NCBI GenBank assembly: GCA_009837445.1
Contig: VXTM01000026.1
Coordinates: forward strand, 68,470 to 125,521
DNA from: Acidimicrobiaceae bacterium
Lineage (GTDB): Bacteria; Actinomycetota; Acidimicrobiia; Acidimicrobiales; Aldehydirespiratoraceae
Direction of reading: 5' to 3'
DNA length: 57,052 nt
The position numbers were made by a program, and so were the translations under genes. Position 1 is the stretch's first letter; each line of letters starts with the position of its first letter. The notes under the pieces are model-generated. The model worked only from the letters and a program-made list of their open reading frames with translations, ran no database searches and was not told the DNA's origin. Of the stretch, positions 1 to 8,631 are shown piece by piece.

Positions 1-95
1 GAACCGGAGCCTGAGCCGGTGGCGCCGGAACCGGAGCCTGAGCCGGTGGCGCCGGAACCGGAGCCTGAGCCGGTGGCGCCGGAACCGGAGCCTGA
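1..95 (+). repeat. 27-bp in-frame tandem repeat encoding EPEPEPVAP
   Basis: Three perfect copies of a 27-base unit begin at 1, 28 and 55, followed by a diverging E-P run. The period is a multiple of three, so it only lengthens the E-P linker of the binding protein. Confidence 0.9.
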
Positions 96-1206
96 GCCCG
101 AGCCCGAGCCGGAACCCGAACCGACGCCGGAGCAGCCGGAGCTTGCAGCCGACGACGGCGTCGGAACTCTGCGACCGGGCGAGGGTGTGACGGTGCTGGC
201 CGGTCGGGCCGACTGGTTCGATGGCTACTTCCAAGCATCGCTGTTCAAGCTGCTGCTGGAGGAGCTCGGCTACAGGGTGCCTGATCCGGCTGCGCTGGAG
301 ATGAGCCCGAGCGACGCCTACACCGCGATGGCTCTGGAGAACATGGACTTCTGGGCGAACAGCTGGTACCCGGGCCACTACGAGTGGCATGACGTCGAGC
401 TGCCCGACGGGTCGCGGGTCGGTGACCATCTGAGCGTGGTGGGCGAGATGCTGTACGAGGGGATCCTCCAGGGCTTCCTGGTGACCAAGTCCTTCGCCGA
501 CGCCTACGGCGTGTACACCATGGACGACCTCAACAACGACGCTGAGGCGCTGACCGCTTACGACGCCACCGATCATGTGCCCGGCAACGGCAAGGCCGAG
601 ATCTACGGCTGCGACGGGTTCTGGACCTGCAACGACATCATCGCGAACATGATCGCGTTCTCGGGCTGGGACAACGTCGTCCAGATCAGCGGGGACTACG
701 ACGCCTATTTCGAGCTGGCTCGACAGGACGTCGCCAGCGACGTCCCGATGGTTGTCTACACGTGGACCCCGTCTCCTTACATCACCGTGCTACGCCCCGG
801 CGACAACGTGTACTGGTTGGGCGTCGAGAACATCCTTGACGACTCCAACCCGACAGGCTCCGAGCGCGGCGAGGAGTTCAGCCAGCGCGGCCCCGACGGC
901 ACCGGCGGCTTGGTGTCGATCGGCCCGGATCAGTGCCCTTCGGCCGCTGACCGGCCCGACGGCAAGTGCCCGATCGGCTGGCTCGCGGGGCACATCCTGA
1001 TCACGGCCAACACTGCGTTTCTGGAAGCCAACCCGGCGGCGCGCGCCCTGTTCGAGGCGGTCAGGCTCACACCCCTGGACGTCTCGCTGGCCAACGTCGC
1101 GCAACGCGAGCGCGGAGCCCACCCCGACGACCTGGCCGCCCAGTGGATACAGGACAATCGCGACCGTGTGGACTCATGGCTAGCAGCCGCTCGCACCGCT
1201 GGCTGA
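1..1206 (+). CDS. Glycine betaine/proline-type ABC transporter substrate-binding protein (5' partial)
   Basis: The reading frame is open from the first base, so the start and any lipoprotein signal lie upstream. The first ~45 residues are an E-P-rich linker (EPEPEPVAP repeats), as often tethers actinobacterial lipoproteins to the membrane. The rest resembles the OpuAC/ProX family: an LRPGEGVTVL strand, then ADWFDGYFQASLFKLLLEELGY, then FWANSWYPGHYEWH, a Trp/Tyr-rich region of the type that cages quaternary amines. No permease or ATPase of the system is visible; they would be upstream. Family assignment is fairly secure; the exact ligand is inferred. Confidence 0.75.
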   Translation, partial: EPEPEPVAPEPEPEPVAPEPEPEPVAPEPEPEPEPEPEPEPTPEQPELAADDGVGTLRPGEGVTVLAGRADWFDGYFQASLFKLLLEELGYRVPDPAALEMSPSDAYTAMALENMDFWANSWYPGHYEWHDVELPDGSRVGDHLSVVGEMLYEGILQGFLVTKSFADAYGVYTMDDLNNDAEALTAYDATDHVPGNGKAEIYGCDGFWTCNDIIANMIAFSGWDNVVQISGDYDAYFELARQDVASDVPMVVYTWTPSPYITVLRPGDNVYWLGVENILDDSNPTGSERGEEFSQRGPDGTGGLVSIGPDQCPSAADRPDGKCPIGWLAGHILITANTAFLEANPAARALFEAVRLTPLDVSLANVAQRERGAHPDDLAAQWIQDNRDRVDSWLAAARTAG

Positions 1207-1234
1207 TGCCCGATCCCCGAGAGGTTCCGGGCGG

Positions 1235-1468
1235 CTAGGTCGAGTTGGGCTCCTCGACTTCTTCCGGATGCTGCTTCGCCGGTGCGGCGCCAGCCGCCTG
1301 AGACGCGGTGGCGTCAGGCATGCCGATGCCCAGGAAGCCCTCGATCCGGGCCAGCCGCTGCCCGTTGGCCGCTACCTCTGTTCTGAGCTTGTCGATGGTT
1401 CGCTGCTGGTGCCAGATGATGGCGACGACGGCCAGTGCGACGGTCACGACCTGAACGAGGGTCTCCAC
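1235..1468 (-). CDS. Small membrane-anchored hypothetical protein
   Basis: A 77-aa protein with one N-terminal hydrophobic helix (residues 4-19, VVTVALAVVAIIW) followed by a charged stretch (QQRTIDKLRTEVAANGQRLARIEGFLG) that could form a short coiled coil, then an Ala/Glu/Pro tail. Arrangement suggests a single-pass protein with a cytosolic helix. It is convergent with the binding-protein gene and its start faces an AT-richer stretch (1490-1550) that could hold the promoter. I do not recognise the family. Supported by its composition and separation from other genes rather than by homology. Confidence 0.55.
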   Translation of the reverse strand: METLVQVVTVALAVVAIIWHQQRTIDKLRTEVAANGQRLARIEGFLGIGMPDATASQAAGAAPAKQHPEEVEEPNST

Positions 1469-1550
1469 GACGCATACCTTAGCCGCTCTCTCCCAGCCTG
1501 CAACTCAATAACATGAAAATATTCTAAAACAACCGCCAAACACTGGTCGG

Positions 1551-2456
1551 TCAAGGGCAGAGGAGTTGCTTCACTTCGGCCGCGGCCTCGATCTCGGCGG
1601 TGCGGTCGGGGCCGCAGGGGGTGAGGTTCAGCGTCGTCGCCCCGGCTTCGACGTACGGCTGGAGGAACTCGGCGACGCCGGCCGCGGTGCCGCACGGGGT
1701 GTAGCGCTCGAAGGGCTCGAAGCTCATCCGGTAGAAGCGCTCCATCGTCTCGGCCACATGGGACCGGCCCTCCTCGGGCGAGGCGCCCACCCCGAGCCAC
1801 AGTTGCAGGCCGTGCTGCCAGTCGACGCCCCGGCCTGCGCTGGCCGTCTCGACCAGCCTGACACCCTCGGCGAACCGGCGGGGCGAGCACCAGGCGGCCA
1901 GCCACCCATCACCGAGCCGGCCGGCCCGCTCGAGGGCGGCGTCGCTGCGGCCCCCGACCACCAACGGCACCGCGGGATCGGGCACGGGACGGATCCTGCC
2001 GCCCCGGAACTGAAAGAACTCGCCGTCGCCGTCGACTGTCTCACCTGCCAGCAGGGCCCGCACCAGGCCCAGGGCGGCGTCGGTGCGGCGGCCCCGGGTG
2101 GACGGATCGACATCGCAGACCTCGACCTCGTGGCGGTCGTCGCCACCTACCCCCACTCCCACCGTCAGCCGTCCGGGCGCGGCCTCGGCCAGCGTCGCGA
2201 TCTGGCGGGCGGCCACCATAGGGTGGCGCAACCCCAGCAGGTAGACGCCTACGTGCAGGCCGAGCCGCGGCTCGAGTCCGCTGAGCGCGGCCAGGGTGAC
2301 CAGGCCGTCCATGCCGCTGCCGTCGCGGAAGCTCACATGGTCGGCGGTGAACACATGGTCGATGCCGGCATCGGCGATCCGGCTCAGCAAGGCCCGCTGC
2401 TCACCCGGCGGCAGCCCCCACAGACCCCATGGCAGGCTCAGTCCGACGGCGACCAT
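1551..2456 (-). CDS. LLM-class F420-dependent oxidoreductase
   Basis: A 301-aa bacterial luciferase-like TIM-barrel protein. Visible landmarks are the N-terminal GLSLPWGLWG strand, ADAGIDHVFTADHVSF, the GRLTVGVGVGG strand characteristic of the F420-type branch, and VPLVVGGRSDAALERAGRLGDGWL near residue 165. The actinobacterial F420 branch reduces or oxidises diverse substrates with coenzyme F420; the substrate here is unknown. It lies 72 bp after the flavoprotein at 2529-3683 on the same strand and could be co-transcribed with it. Start is the ATG at 2456. Confidence 0.85.
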   Translation of the reverse strand: MVAVGLSLPWGLWGLPPGEQRALLSRIADAGIDHVFTADHVSFRDGSGMDGLVTLAALSGLEPRLGLHVGVYLLGLRHPMVAARQIATLAEAAPGRLTVGVGVGGDDRHEVEVCDVDPSTRGRRTDAALGLVRALLAGETVDGDGEFFQFRGGRIRPVPDPAVPLVVGGRSDAALERAGRLGDGWLAAWCSPRRFAEGVRLVETASAGRGVDWQHGLQLWLGVGASPEEGRSHVAETMERFYRMSFEPFERYTPCGTAAGVAEFLQPYVEAGATTLNLTPCGPDRTAEIEAAAEVKQLLCP

Positions 2457-2465
2457 GTCAGCATC

Positions 2466-2525
2466 GGGTCACAGCGGGCAGCGGCGGGTCACAGCGGGCA
2501 GCGGCGGGTCACGGCGGTCACAGGC
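2466..2525. repeat. 20-bp tandem repeat, three copies
   Basis: Two identical 20-base units (gggtcacagcgggcagcggc) at 2466 and 2486 plus a degenerate third at 2506 fill the gap between two minus-strand genes, immediately upstream of the LLM oxidoreductase start. No spacers or palindromes make it CRISPR-like; its location could affect translation of the downstream gene. Confidence 0.85.
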
Positions 2526-2528
2526 GGA

Positions 2529-3683
2529 TCAAAGCGTGGTGGTGTCGGTGGGAAGCCCCATCCGCAGCCGCCCGGCGGTCTCCATCGTGCGGGGCGCCAC
2601 CATGGCGTGCTGGGCGGCCACCGCAGCGTCCCGGAAGCAGCGCTGGATCGGGCTGGTGCGATACACCGAGGCCCCGCCCGCTGCGGTGAACATCGACGCG
2701 GCCACACCGGCCGCGGTCTGGGTGGCGTGGGTGGCGGCCAGGCGGATCCGGCGCTTCTGATCGACCGTCGAGGACTCACCCGCCAGCGCGCTCTGCCAGG
2801 TGCCGTCCACCGCGTCGAGCATCAGCCCCCAGGCCGCCGCCAGCCTCGCCTCCGCCTCGGCGACACCGGCCTGGGTGGTGGCCCGCTCGGCCAGGGTGCG
2901 GGTGCTTCCCTGCGGCTTCCTCGCCCCGGACAACTCCACCAGTTCGTCGATCGAGCGGCGGGCGATTCCCACTGCGGCGGAAGTCACCCCGCAGGCCAGC
3001 AGCCCGTAGAACGAGAACCGGGACCAGGCGTTGTCCCGCACCGGCCCGCCCGCGCCGATCTGCACCCAGCGGCCCTCGGGAACGAACACGTCACGAGCCT
3101 CGAAGTCGACCGAGCCGGTCCCGGCCAATCCGGCCACGTCCCAAGTCTCGATGAAGGTGATGTCGCCGGGATCCATGAACACGAACGGCGCGGCCAGACC
3201 GTCGTCGCGGGGCTCGGGCTGCCCCTCGAGACCGACCACACGGCAGCCGCCCCCGATGGTGGTGCAGTGCTTGGTGCCCGAGCCCCACTGCCAGCGCCCG
3301 GACACCCGCAGCCCGCCCTCGGTGGGCACCGCCCGGCCCCGGGGCATCACGAACCCCCCGCCGATGGCGGAGGGATCGCCGAACAGGGCGGCGGCGTGCG
3401 GGTCGGGCAGCCACGACGCCAGCAGGGACGTCGTGGCGGCGATGGCCACACACCAGCCGACTGAGCCGTCGTGGTAGGCGAACTCCTCGCAGACCTCCAG
3501 ACTCTCGACCGCGGTCACCGCCGGGCCGCCCAGGTCGGCGGGCACGTACATCCGGAACGCCCCCGTCGGCCGGATCTCATCCACCAGGTCCATCGGCAAC
3601 GTCCCCAGCGCCTCGATCTCCGCCGAGCGGGCACTGATGGTGGGGCCCAACTCGCGGGCCGCAGCCAGCAACCGGTGAGTCAC
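2529..3683 (-). CDS. Acyl-CoA dehydrogenase-family flavin monooxygenase/dehydrogenase
   Basis: A 384-aa protein (from GTG 3683; a GTG/ATG frame extends to 3737 but adds low-quality sequence) of the acyl-CoA dehydrogenase fold. Residues near the N terminus (LPMDLVDEIRPTGAFRMYVPADLGG) and the central GSVGWCVAIAATTSLLASWLPD and WDVAGLAGTGSVDFEARDVFVPE segments match the HsaA/hydroxylase side branch of the family, which uses reduced flavin to hydroxylate aromatic or steroid substrates. The C-terminal helical part (SVYRTSPIQRCFRDAAVAAQHAMVA) is typical. Substrate unknown. Divergent from the SDR gene at 3812. Confidence 0.8.
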   Translation of the reverse strand: MTHRLLAAARELGPTISARSAEIEALGTLPMDLVDEIRPTGAFRMYVPADLGGPAVTAVESLEVCEEFAYHDGSVGWCVAIAATTSLLASWLPDPHAAALFGDPSAIGGGFVMPRGRAVPTEGGLRVSGRWQWGSGTKHCTTIGGGCRVVGLEGQPEPRDDGLAAPFVFMDPGDITFIETWDVAGLAGTGSVDFEARDVFVPEGRWVQIGAGGPVRDNAWSRFSFYGLLACGVTSAAVGIARRSIDELVELSGARKPQGSTRTLAERATTQAGVAEAEARLAAAWGLMLDAVDGTWQSALAGESSTVDQKRRIRLAATHATQTAAGVAASMFTAAGGASVYRTSPIQRCFRDAAVAAQHAMVAPRTMETAGRLRMGLPTDTTTL

Positions 3684-3811
3684 ACAGCCCAATCTAGATC
3701 GACAACCCGACCCGCCTGCCCCCGGCTTGCGATCCATCGAGAGTCCGGGCCGTTATGTTCGGGCCCATCCGGCCATATACCCGGCATCGAGACCCAACCA
3801 GGGAGGCTCGC

Positions 3812-5332
3812 ATGAAGCAGGCTGACTTGAACGTCGGCGTGATCGGCGCCACTGGGTATGTGGGCGGGAGACTGGTCCCGGCCCTGCTCGAGGCCGGGCA
3901 CAGGGTCCGGTGCCTGGCCCGCGCACCCGGGCGGCTCGACGGTGTGGCCTGGCGAGCCGAGGTGGAGGTAGCCGAGGCCGACGTGCTCGACCAGGCGTCG
4001 CTGCGCCGGGGGTTCGAAGGGCTCGATGCCGTCTACTACCTCGTCCACGCCATGGGTCACGCCAAGGACTTCGAGCGGGCCGACCGCGCCGGGGCGCACA
4101 ACACGGGCGTGGCCGCCCAGCAGGCCGGAGTGGAGCGCCTCGTCTACCTCGGGGGACTGGGCGGCGAGGATCCTGGGGCTCTGTCGCACCATCTGGCCAG
4201 CCGCCACGAGGTCGGCCGGCTCCTCGAATCGGGCTCCGTTCCCGTCACCGAGCTGCGGGCCGCGGTGATCATCGGCTCGGGCAGCGCCTCCTTCGAGATG
4301 CTGCGCTGTTTGGTCGAGGTGCTGCCGGTGATGGTCTGTCCCCGGTGGGTGACCCGCACCCGCTGCCAGCCGATCGCCATCGCCGATGTGCTGCTCTGCC
4401 TGGTGGCCGCCCTCGACTCGCCGGCCACCGGCAGCCGGCGCATCGAGATCGGCGGCCCCGACGTGCTCACCTACCGGGAGATGATGGAGCGCTACGCGGC
4501 GGTGGCCGGGCTGCGGCGCCGCCTGATCCTGGGCGTGCCCGTGCTCACCCCCCGGCTGTCGTCGCACTGGGTGAACCTGGTCACGCCCTTGCCCATCGGC
4601 CTGGCCCGGCCGCTGGTCGACAGCCTGCGCAACGACGTGGTGGTGACCGACCCCGACCCCGCGGCCGCGCTGTTCGGGACGCGCCGGCCGCTGCCGTTCG
4701 ACGAGGCGCTGCGCCGTGCACTGTCGCAGGTGCAGGACCTCGACGTGTCGACCAGCTGGATCGACAGCGCGCCCGCACCGACCCCGGCCTCGCCCTTGCC
4801 CCAGGATCCCGACTGGTCCGGCGGCACCGTCCTGGAGGATGTCCGGACCGCCCGCACCGGGGCCTCTCCCGAGGCGGTGTTCGCCGCGGTGTCGGGAGTG
4901 GGTGGCGACCGGGGCTGGTACTTCGGCGACCGGCTCTGGGCGGCCCGGGGCTGGGTCGACAAGCTCCTCGGCGGTGTCGGCATGCGCAGGGGTCGGCGCC
5001 ACCCCGACGAGTTGCGGGTCGGCGATGCCCTCGACTTCTTCCGGGTGGAGGTGCACGAGCCGCCCCGGCTGCTGCGGTTGCGGGCCGAGATGAAGCTGCC
5101 CGGCGAGGCCTGGCTCGAGTGGCAGGTGTCCAGCGACGGCGCCGCCGGCGCTGGCGCCACCGTGCTTCAGCAACGGGCCCGTTTCCATCCCCGCGGCATC
5201 GCCGGGCGGGCCTACTGGTGGCTGTTGCTGGGGCCCCACGCGGTGATCTGGCGCAGGCTCCTCGCCGGTCTGGTGCGGGCCGCGCGGGAGCAGCCGGCGG
5301 AGTCCCTACCGGCGGGGCGCACCAGCGGCTGA
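3812..5332 (+). CDS. SDR-family NAD(P)-binding protein with DUF2867 domain
   Basis: A 506-aa two-domain protein. Residues 1-~300 form an atypical extended SDR: VGVIGATGYVGGRLVPALLEAG gives the nucleotide-binding GxxGxxG. The C-terminal ~190 residues (WSGGTVLEDVRTARTGASPEAVFAAV ... RGWYFGDRLW) match DUF2867, a START-like domain. Such YbjT-like fusions are common in actinobacteria and their reaction is unproven. The start chosen is ATG 3812, preceded by a GGGAGG ribosome site; an upstream in-frame ATG at 3755 lacks one. Confidence 0.85.
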   Translation: MKQADLNVGVIGATGYVGGRLVPALLEAGHRVRCLARAPGRLDGVAWRAEVEVAEADVLDQASLRRGFEGLDAVYYLVHAMGHAKDFERADRAGAHNTGVAAQQAGVERLVYLGGLGGEDPGALSHHLASRHEVGRLLESGSVPVTELRAAVIIGSGSASFEMLRCLVEVLPVMVCPRWVTRTRCQPIAIADVLLCLVAALDSPATGSRRIEIGGPDVLTYREMMERYAAVAGLRRRLILGVPVLTPRLSSHWVNLVTPLPIGLARPLVDSLRNDVVVTDPDPAAALFGTRRPLPFDEALRRALSQVQDLDVSTSWIDSAPAPTPASPLPQDPDWSGGTVLEDVRTARTGASPEAVFAAVSGVGGDRGWYFGDRLWAARGWVDKLLGGVGMRRGRRHPDELRVGDALDFFRVEVHEPPRLLRLRAEMKLPGEAWLEWQVSSDGAAGAGATVLQQRARFHPRGIAGRAYWWLLLGPHAVIWRRLLAGLVRAAREQPAESLPAGRTSG

Positions 5333-5376
5333 CGGGTCATGCAGCCGGTGCGGCCTGTGTGCGAACATCACTGGTG

Positions 5377-6501
5377 ATGCTGCAGCGCGCGGTGCACTTC
5401 GAGCCGGGCCGGTGCGCGGTGGAGATTGAGCCCTCCGGGACGCTACCTGAGGCGGGCTGGGTGTGGATTGACATCACCGCGGGTCCCGACGATCACGACG
5501 AGCTGGCCGAACTCGTCGAGCAGATGGGGTTCGACGCCCTGGCACTGCGGGACGCGGTGGAGGACATCGACCTTCCCAAGGTCGACGACTTCGGCTCGTT
5601 CTTGCTGGTCGTGCTGCATGCGCTGGCCGAGGACCGGATCGAGACCTATGAGCTCGATTGCTTCCTTTCCGAGCGCCGGCTGGTCACCGTTCACGACCAG
5701 CGCTCGCCGTCAGTCGAGGCACTCTGGGAGGGCGTGCTGTGCCGTCCCGAGGTGGCCGCCGGCGGGCCCGACGAAACTATGGCCCGCCTGGCCGACGTGG
5801 CCACCCGCCGGTTGGCGTCGGTCCTGGAGGTGTTCGACGACCGCAACGAGGAACTGATCGACCTAGCCCTAAACGCCGACGCCGACTTCCTGATCGAGAT
5901 CACCGCGGTGCGGGCCGACGTGGCCAAGCTGCGCCGGGTGGTGCACCCCCAGCGGGAGGCGCTCGACGTGGTGCGCCACTCGACCTCGCCGCTGGTGTCG
6001 GACTTGGGACGGCGGCGGTTCTCCGACGTGTTCGACACCGCCTCCCGGGCCGCGCAGGGCGTCGACGGCGCCCGCACCGCCCTGGCCGAGACCCTCGACG
6101 CCTACCGGGGCGCCGAGGCCCGCCAGGCGACGGAGGTCACCAAGGTCCTCACCGTGTACGCGGCCATCATGTTGCCGCTGTCGCTGGTGGCCGGATTCTT
6201 CGGCATGAACTTCGTCGACCTGCCCCTGCTGGCCAGCCCGGCCGGGTGGATCATCGTCACCGGGTTCATGGCCTTCATCGCCATCCTGTCGCTGGGGGTG
6301 TTCGTGGCGCTGGGATGGACCCGCCGCACGTCGGGTCGCAGCGCGGGCGCGATCCTCGGCCGCGGCCTGGTAGAGGCCGCCCGGGCCCCGGCGCAGCTGG
6401 TCGGGGCCGTGTTCGAGATCTCCACCATGCCCATGCGCTCGGTCGCCGAGTCAGTGACCAGCGTGCGCCGACCCAAGGCATCAGAGCCGGAGTCCGGCTG
6501 A
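5377..6501 (+). CDS. corA: CorA-family magnesium/divalent cation transporter
   Basis: A 374-aa protein with a long cytosolic N-terminal domain (WVWIDITAGPDDHDELAELVEQMG) and two C-terminal transmembrane helices. The signature G-M-N motif (residues 276-278, in FFGMNFVDLP) ends the first helix, as in all CorA channels that move Mg2+ and sometimes Co2+ or Ni2+. ATG 5377 (or the adjacent GTG 5374) is used because the frame upstream of it is only the shadow of the SDR gene. 44 bp separate it from the SDR gene. Given the nickel theme of the window, Co/Ni leakage is conceivable but not shown. Confidence 0.9.
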   Translation: MLQRAVHFEPGRCAVEIEPSGTLPEAGWVWIDITAGPDDHDELAELVEQMGFDALALRDAVEDIDLPKVDDFGSFLLVVLHALAEDRIETYELDCFLSERRLVTVHDQRSPSVEALWEGVLCRPEVAAGGPDETMARLADVATRRLASVLEVFDDRNEELIDLALNADADFLIEITAVRADVAKLRRVVHPQREALDVVRHSTSPLVSDLGRRRFSDVFDTASRAAQGVDGARTALAETLDAYRGAEARQATEVTKVLTVYAAIMLPLSLVAGFFGMNFVDLPLLASPAGWIIVTGFMAFIAILSLGVFVALGWTRRTSGRSAGAILGRGLVEAARAPAQLVGAVFEISTMPMRSVAESVTSVRRPKASEPESG

Positions 6502-6548
6502 CCCAACCGGGCGCTGGCCCAAAGCATCCGAGCCGGAGTCGGGCTGAC
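6472..6548 (+). repeat. 31-bp imperfect direct repeat at the corA 3' end
   Basis: The last 31 bases of corA (6472-6502) recur at 6518-6548 with three mismatches, 46 bases later. Each copy contains a near-palindrome agccggagtccggct that could form a 7-bp hairpin, so the pair may act as a weak terminator or be a recent duplication. Confidence 0.7.
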
Positions 6549-6647
6549 TGATCGGGGCCACTTCGAGCCGTAGCACGCGCCGGCTCCGTGTTGCACAATG
6601 GGGCCCGGCGCCTTCGAGGGGACGGCGCCGACGGGAGGGAGGCTTCA

Positions 6648-7823
6648 ATGGCTCTGCAGGACGATGTGCAGACGATTCTCGAGCGCGGCGTGAGCGACGG
6701 CGACGTCGTCGGCGCGGTGGCCCAGGTGGTCACCGGTGACGGCACCCTCGCGGCCGCGGCCGCGGGTAAGCGGTCCGCGGATCCCGACGCCGGAGCCGGA
6801 GCGATGACCCTCGACACGGTGTGCTGGATCGCGTCGATGACCAAGGCCATCACCGGCACCGCGGCCATGCAGCTGGTCGAGCAAGGCCGGCTGGATCTCG
6901 ACGCGCCGGCCTCCGGCGTGGTGCCCTCCCTGGCCGAGGTGGGCGTGCTGGAGGGCTTCGACGACGACGGGCAGCCCCAGGTGCGGCCGGCCCGCTCACC
7001 GATCACGCTGCGGCACCTGCTGACCCACACCGCCGGCTTCGGGTACGAGTTCTGGACCGAGGAACTGCTGCGCTACCAGCAGGCCACCGGCGTCCCGTCG
7101 GTCACCACCTGCGAGCTGGCCTCGCTCACCGCCCCGGCGTTGTTCGACCCGGGCGAGCGGTGGTGGTACGGCACCAACATCGACTACGCCGGCCTCATGG
7201 TGCAGGAGGTCTCGGGCCAGCGCCTCGGCGACTACCTGGACGAGCACGTGCTCGGGCCGCTGGGCATGGACTCGACGAACTTCCGGATCAGCGAAGACAT
7301 GGCGGCCCGCCAGTCCGCCATGCACGCCCGGCTGCCCGACGGGTCGCTGGTGGCCATCGAGTTCGGGCTGCCGCCCGAGCCGGAGTTCCAGATGGGCGGC
7401 GGCGGCCTGTACGGGACGGTGGGCGACTACTGCCGCTTCCTCCAGATGATCCTGGGCCGGGGCAGCCGCAACGGCGCCCGGCTGCTCCAGCCCGAGACAG
7501 TGGACCAGATGGCGGCCAACAGCATGGGCGACGTGCGAGTGGTGGCGCTGCCCGCAGTGATCCCCGACCTCACCAACGAGGCCGAGTTCTTCCCGGGCAT
7601 CGAGAAGTCCTGGGGGCTGACCTTCCAGATCAACGAGGAGCCTTTACCCACCGGGCGTCCCGCCGGCGGTCTCATGTGGGCCGGGCTGGCCAACTCCTTC
7701 TTCTGGATCGACATGGCCAATCAGGTGGCCGGCGCATACATCAGCCAGCAGCTCCCGTTCGCGGACTCCCGCTCCTACCAGCTCTACGAGGACATCGAGA
7801 CGGCCACCTACGCCAGCCTCTAG
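6648..7823 (+). CDS. Serine beta-lactamase-family hydrolase (class C / esterase-like)
   Basis: A 391-aa protein of the beta-lactamase/penicillin-binding superfamily. The nucleophile motif S-x-x-K is at residues 63-66 (WIASMTKAITG); RHLLTHTAGFGYEF is the typical following segment; WWYGTNIDYAG provides the tyrosine motif; GLMWAGLANSFFWID occupies the third-motif position with W-A-G instead of K-T-G, which is usual for esterase-type members such as EstB. No signal peptide, so cytosolic. The ATG 6648 follows a strong GGGAGGGAGG site; the 6588 ATG does not. Likely an esterase or peptidase, not a resistance enzyme. Confidence 0.85.
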   Translation: MALQDDVQTILERGVSDGDVVGAVAQVVTGDGTLAAAAAGKRSADPDAGAGAMTLDTVCWIASMTKAITGTAAMQLVEQGRLDLDAPASGVVPSLAEVGVLEGFDDDGQPQVRPARSPITLRHLLTHTAGFGYEFWTEELLRYQQATGVPSVTTCELASLTAPALFDPGERWWYGTNIDYAGLMVQEVSGQRLGDYLDEHVLGPLGMDSTNFRISEDMAARQSAMHARLPDGSLVAIEFGLPPEPEFQMGGGGLYGTVGDYCRFLQMILGRGSRNGARLLQPETVDQMAANSMGDVRVVALPAVIPDLTNEAEFFPGIEKSWGLTFQINEEPLPTGRPAGGLMWAGLANSFFWIDMANQVAGAYISQQLPFADSRSYQLYEDIETATYASL

Positions 7824-7848
7824 CCAGAGCGTTAGCCCACGCCGCTAC

Positions 7849-7865
7849 CCGCCCTACGGGGGCGG
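7849..7865 (+). terminator. Possible hairpin terminator after the serine hydrolase
   Basis: ccgcc (7849-7853) pairs with ggcgg (7861-7865) across a 7-base loop, 25 bases after the stop codon. It lacks a clear T tract, so it is tentative. Confidence 0.3.
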
Positions 7866-7965
7866 CTCTCTGCGTCCATGTATCGGACTGCGAGTGTGGA
7901 TAGACATGTGATATAGCTACATTGCCTGTAGAGTCCGTTCGGTTGATACCCTGCGTGGCAGCAAT

Positions 7966-7982
7966 GGTATCGATCTGATACC
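7966..7982. promoter_or_regulatory. Palindromic operator candidate of the RHH/Doc module
   Basis: GGTATC-gatct-GATACC is a perfect 6-bp inverted repeat with a 5-base spacer; another gatacc half-site lies at 7945-7950. It sits 14 bases before the antitoxin ATG in an AT-richer leader, where the ribbon-helix-helix antitoxin of such pairs normally binds to repress its own operon. Confidence 0.55.
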
Positions 7983-7996
7983 GTAGGAGTGTGGCT

Positions 7997-8194
7997 ATGA
8001 CGCTCAGGTTGACCGATGAGGAGCATGAGGCGCTGCGTGAGAGGGCCTCTCTGGAGGGCATCTCGATGCAGGAGGCGGCCCGGCGGGCCGTCCGCGAGTA
8101 TGTCGCCTCCCACGATCGCCGCGATCGGATCGACGCGGCAGCCGCACTGGTCATGCGACGGCACGGCGAGGCGTTGCAGCGCCTCGGCGAATGA
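7997..8194 (+). CDS. Ribbon-helix-helix antitoxin (CopG-like)
   Basis: A 65-aa protein beginning TLRLTDEEHEALRERASLEGISMQEAARRAVREYV, a classic RHH fold: one strand then two helices, the DNA-binding part of CopG/Arc-type antitoxins. The C-terminal helix (DRIDAAAALVMRRHGEALQRLGE) would wrap the toxin. AGGAG at 7985-7989 is correctly spaced for ATG 7997 and too close for the in-frame GTG at 7991. It overlaps the Doc toxin by four bases (ATGA), so the two are translationally coupled. Proposed to neutralise Doc and autoregulate through the palindrome just upstream. Confidence 0.8.
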   Translation: MTLRLTDEEHEALRERASLEGISMQEAARRAVREYVASHDRRDRIDAAAALVMRRHGEALQRLGE

Positions 8195-8571
8195 CCGAGT
8201 CTTTGGAGTATCTCGAACCGGACGACCTCATCGACCTGGCCGGGCGGCTCCTCGGCGACCCCCCGCCGATCCGCGACGCCGGACTACTGGCCGCCGCGGC
8301 CGCCCGACCTCAGGCCAGCGCCTTCGGCACAGACGCTTATCCGGACATCTGGACCAAGGCGTCGGCCCTGCTCCAGTCGATCGTTGGCAACCATCCTCTT
8401 ATCGACGGCAACAAACGTCTCGGCTGGCTGGCCACCGCGGTGTTCTTGGAACTCAACGGTGTAGGGATCACGACGGCTCCCAACGACGATGTCTACCGCC
8501 TGGTGATGCGAGTGGCCTCCGAGTCCCCCGAAGTCGAGGAAATCGCACGCTGGCTCCGGTCGCTCGTCTAG
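8191..8571 (+). CDS. doc: Doc-like toxin (Fic/Doc family)
   Basis: A 126-aa protein whose NHPLIDGNKRLGWLA segment matches the Fic/Doc catalytic consensus H-x-F/L-x-D/E-G-N-K-R; the His and the D-G-N-K-R loop are intact, so it is probably active. Doc from phage P1 phosphorylates elongation factor Tu and arrests translation. The rest (FGTDAYPDIWTKASALLQSIVGNHPL) is the standard helical scaffold. Here the antitoxin is an RHH protein rather than Phd, a pairing known in actinobacteria. 60 bp separate it from the next toxin-antitoxin pair. Confidence 0.85.
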   Translation: MTESLEYLEPDDLIDLAGRLLGDPPPIRDAGLLAAAAARPQASAFGTDAYPDIWTKASALLQSIVGNHPLIDGNKRLGWLATAVFLELNGVGITTAPNDDVYRLVMRVASESPEVEEIARWLRSLV

Positions 8572-8604
8572 CCAGAGGTGCTGGCCCGTGCGGCAGAGCG
8601 TGTC

Positions 8605-8615
8605 GGGTATTACCC
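8605..8615. promoter_or_regulatory. Palindrome upstream of the second antitoxin
   Basis: GGGTA-t-TACCC is a perfect 11-base palindrome, 16 bases before the ATG at 8632. It is the likely operator for the RHH antitoxin/MazF complex; it may also overlap the promoter. Confidence 0.45.
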
Positions 8616-8631
8616 GGTTATACTCATCGCC

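Noticed and set aside
2466..2525. CRISPR-like array
   Set aside because: Units are contiguous 20-mers with no unique spacers and no cas genes nearby.
1566..3464. A 632-aa plus-strand frame
   Set aside because: Antisense shadow of the LLM oxidoreductase and the flavoprotein; Gly/Arg/Pro/His-rich with no recognisable domain.
3910..5376. Extending corA upstream to 3910
   Set aside because: That part is the SDR gene read in another frame and is Arg/Gly-rich; CorA homology starts at 5377.
6648..7823. Antibiotic-resistance beta-lactamase
   Set aside because: The third active-site motif is W-A-G rather than K-T/S-G and there is no signal peptide; an esterase or peptidase is more likely.
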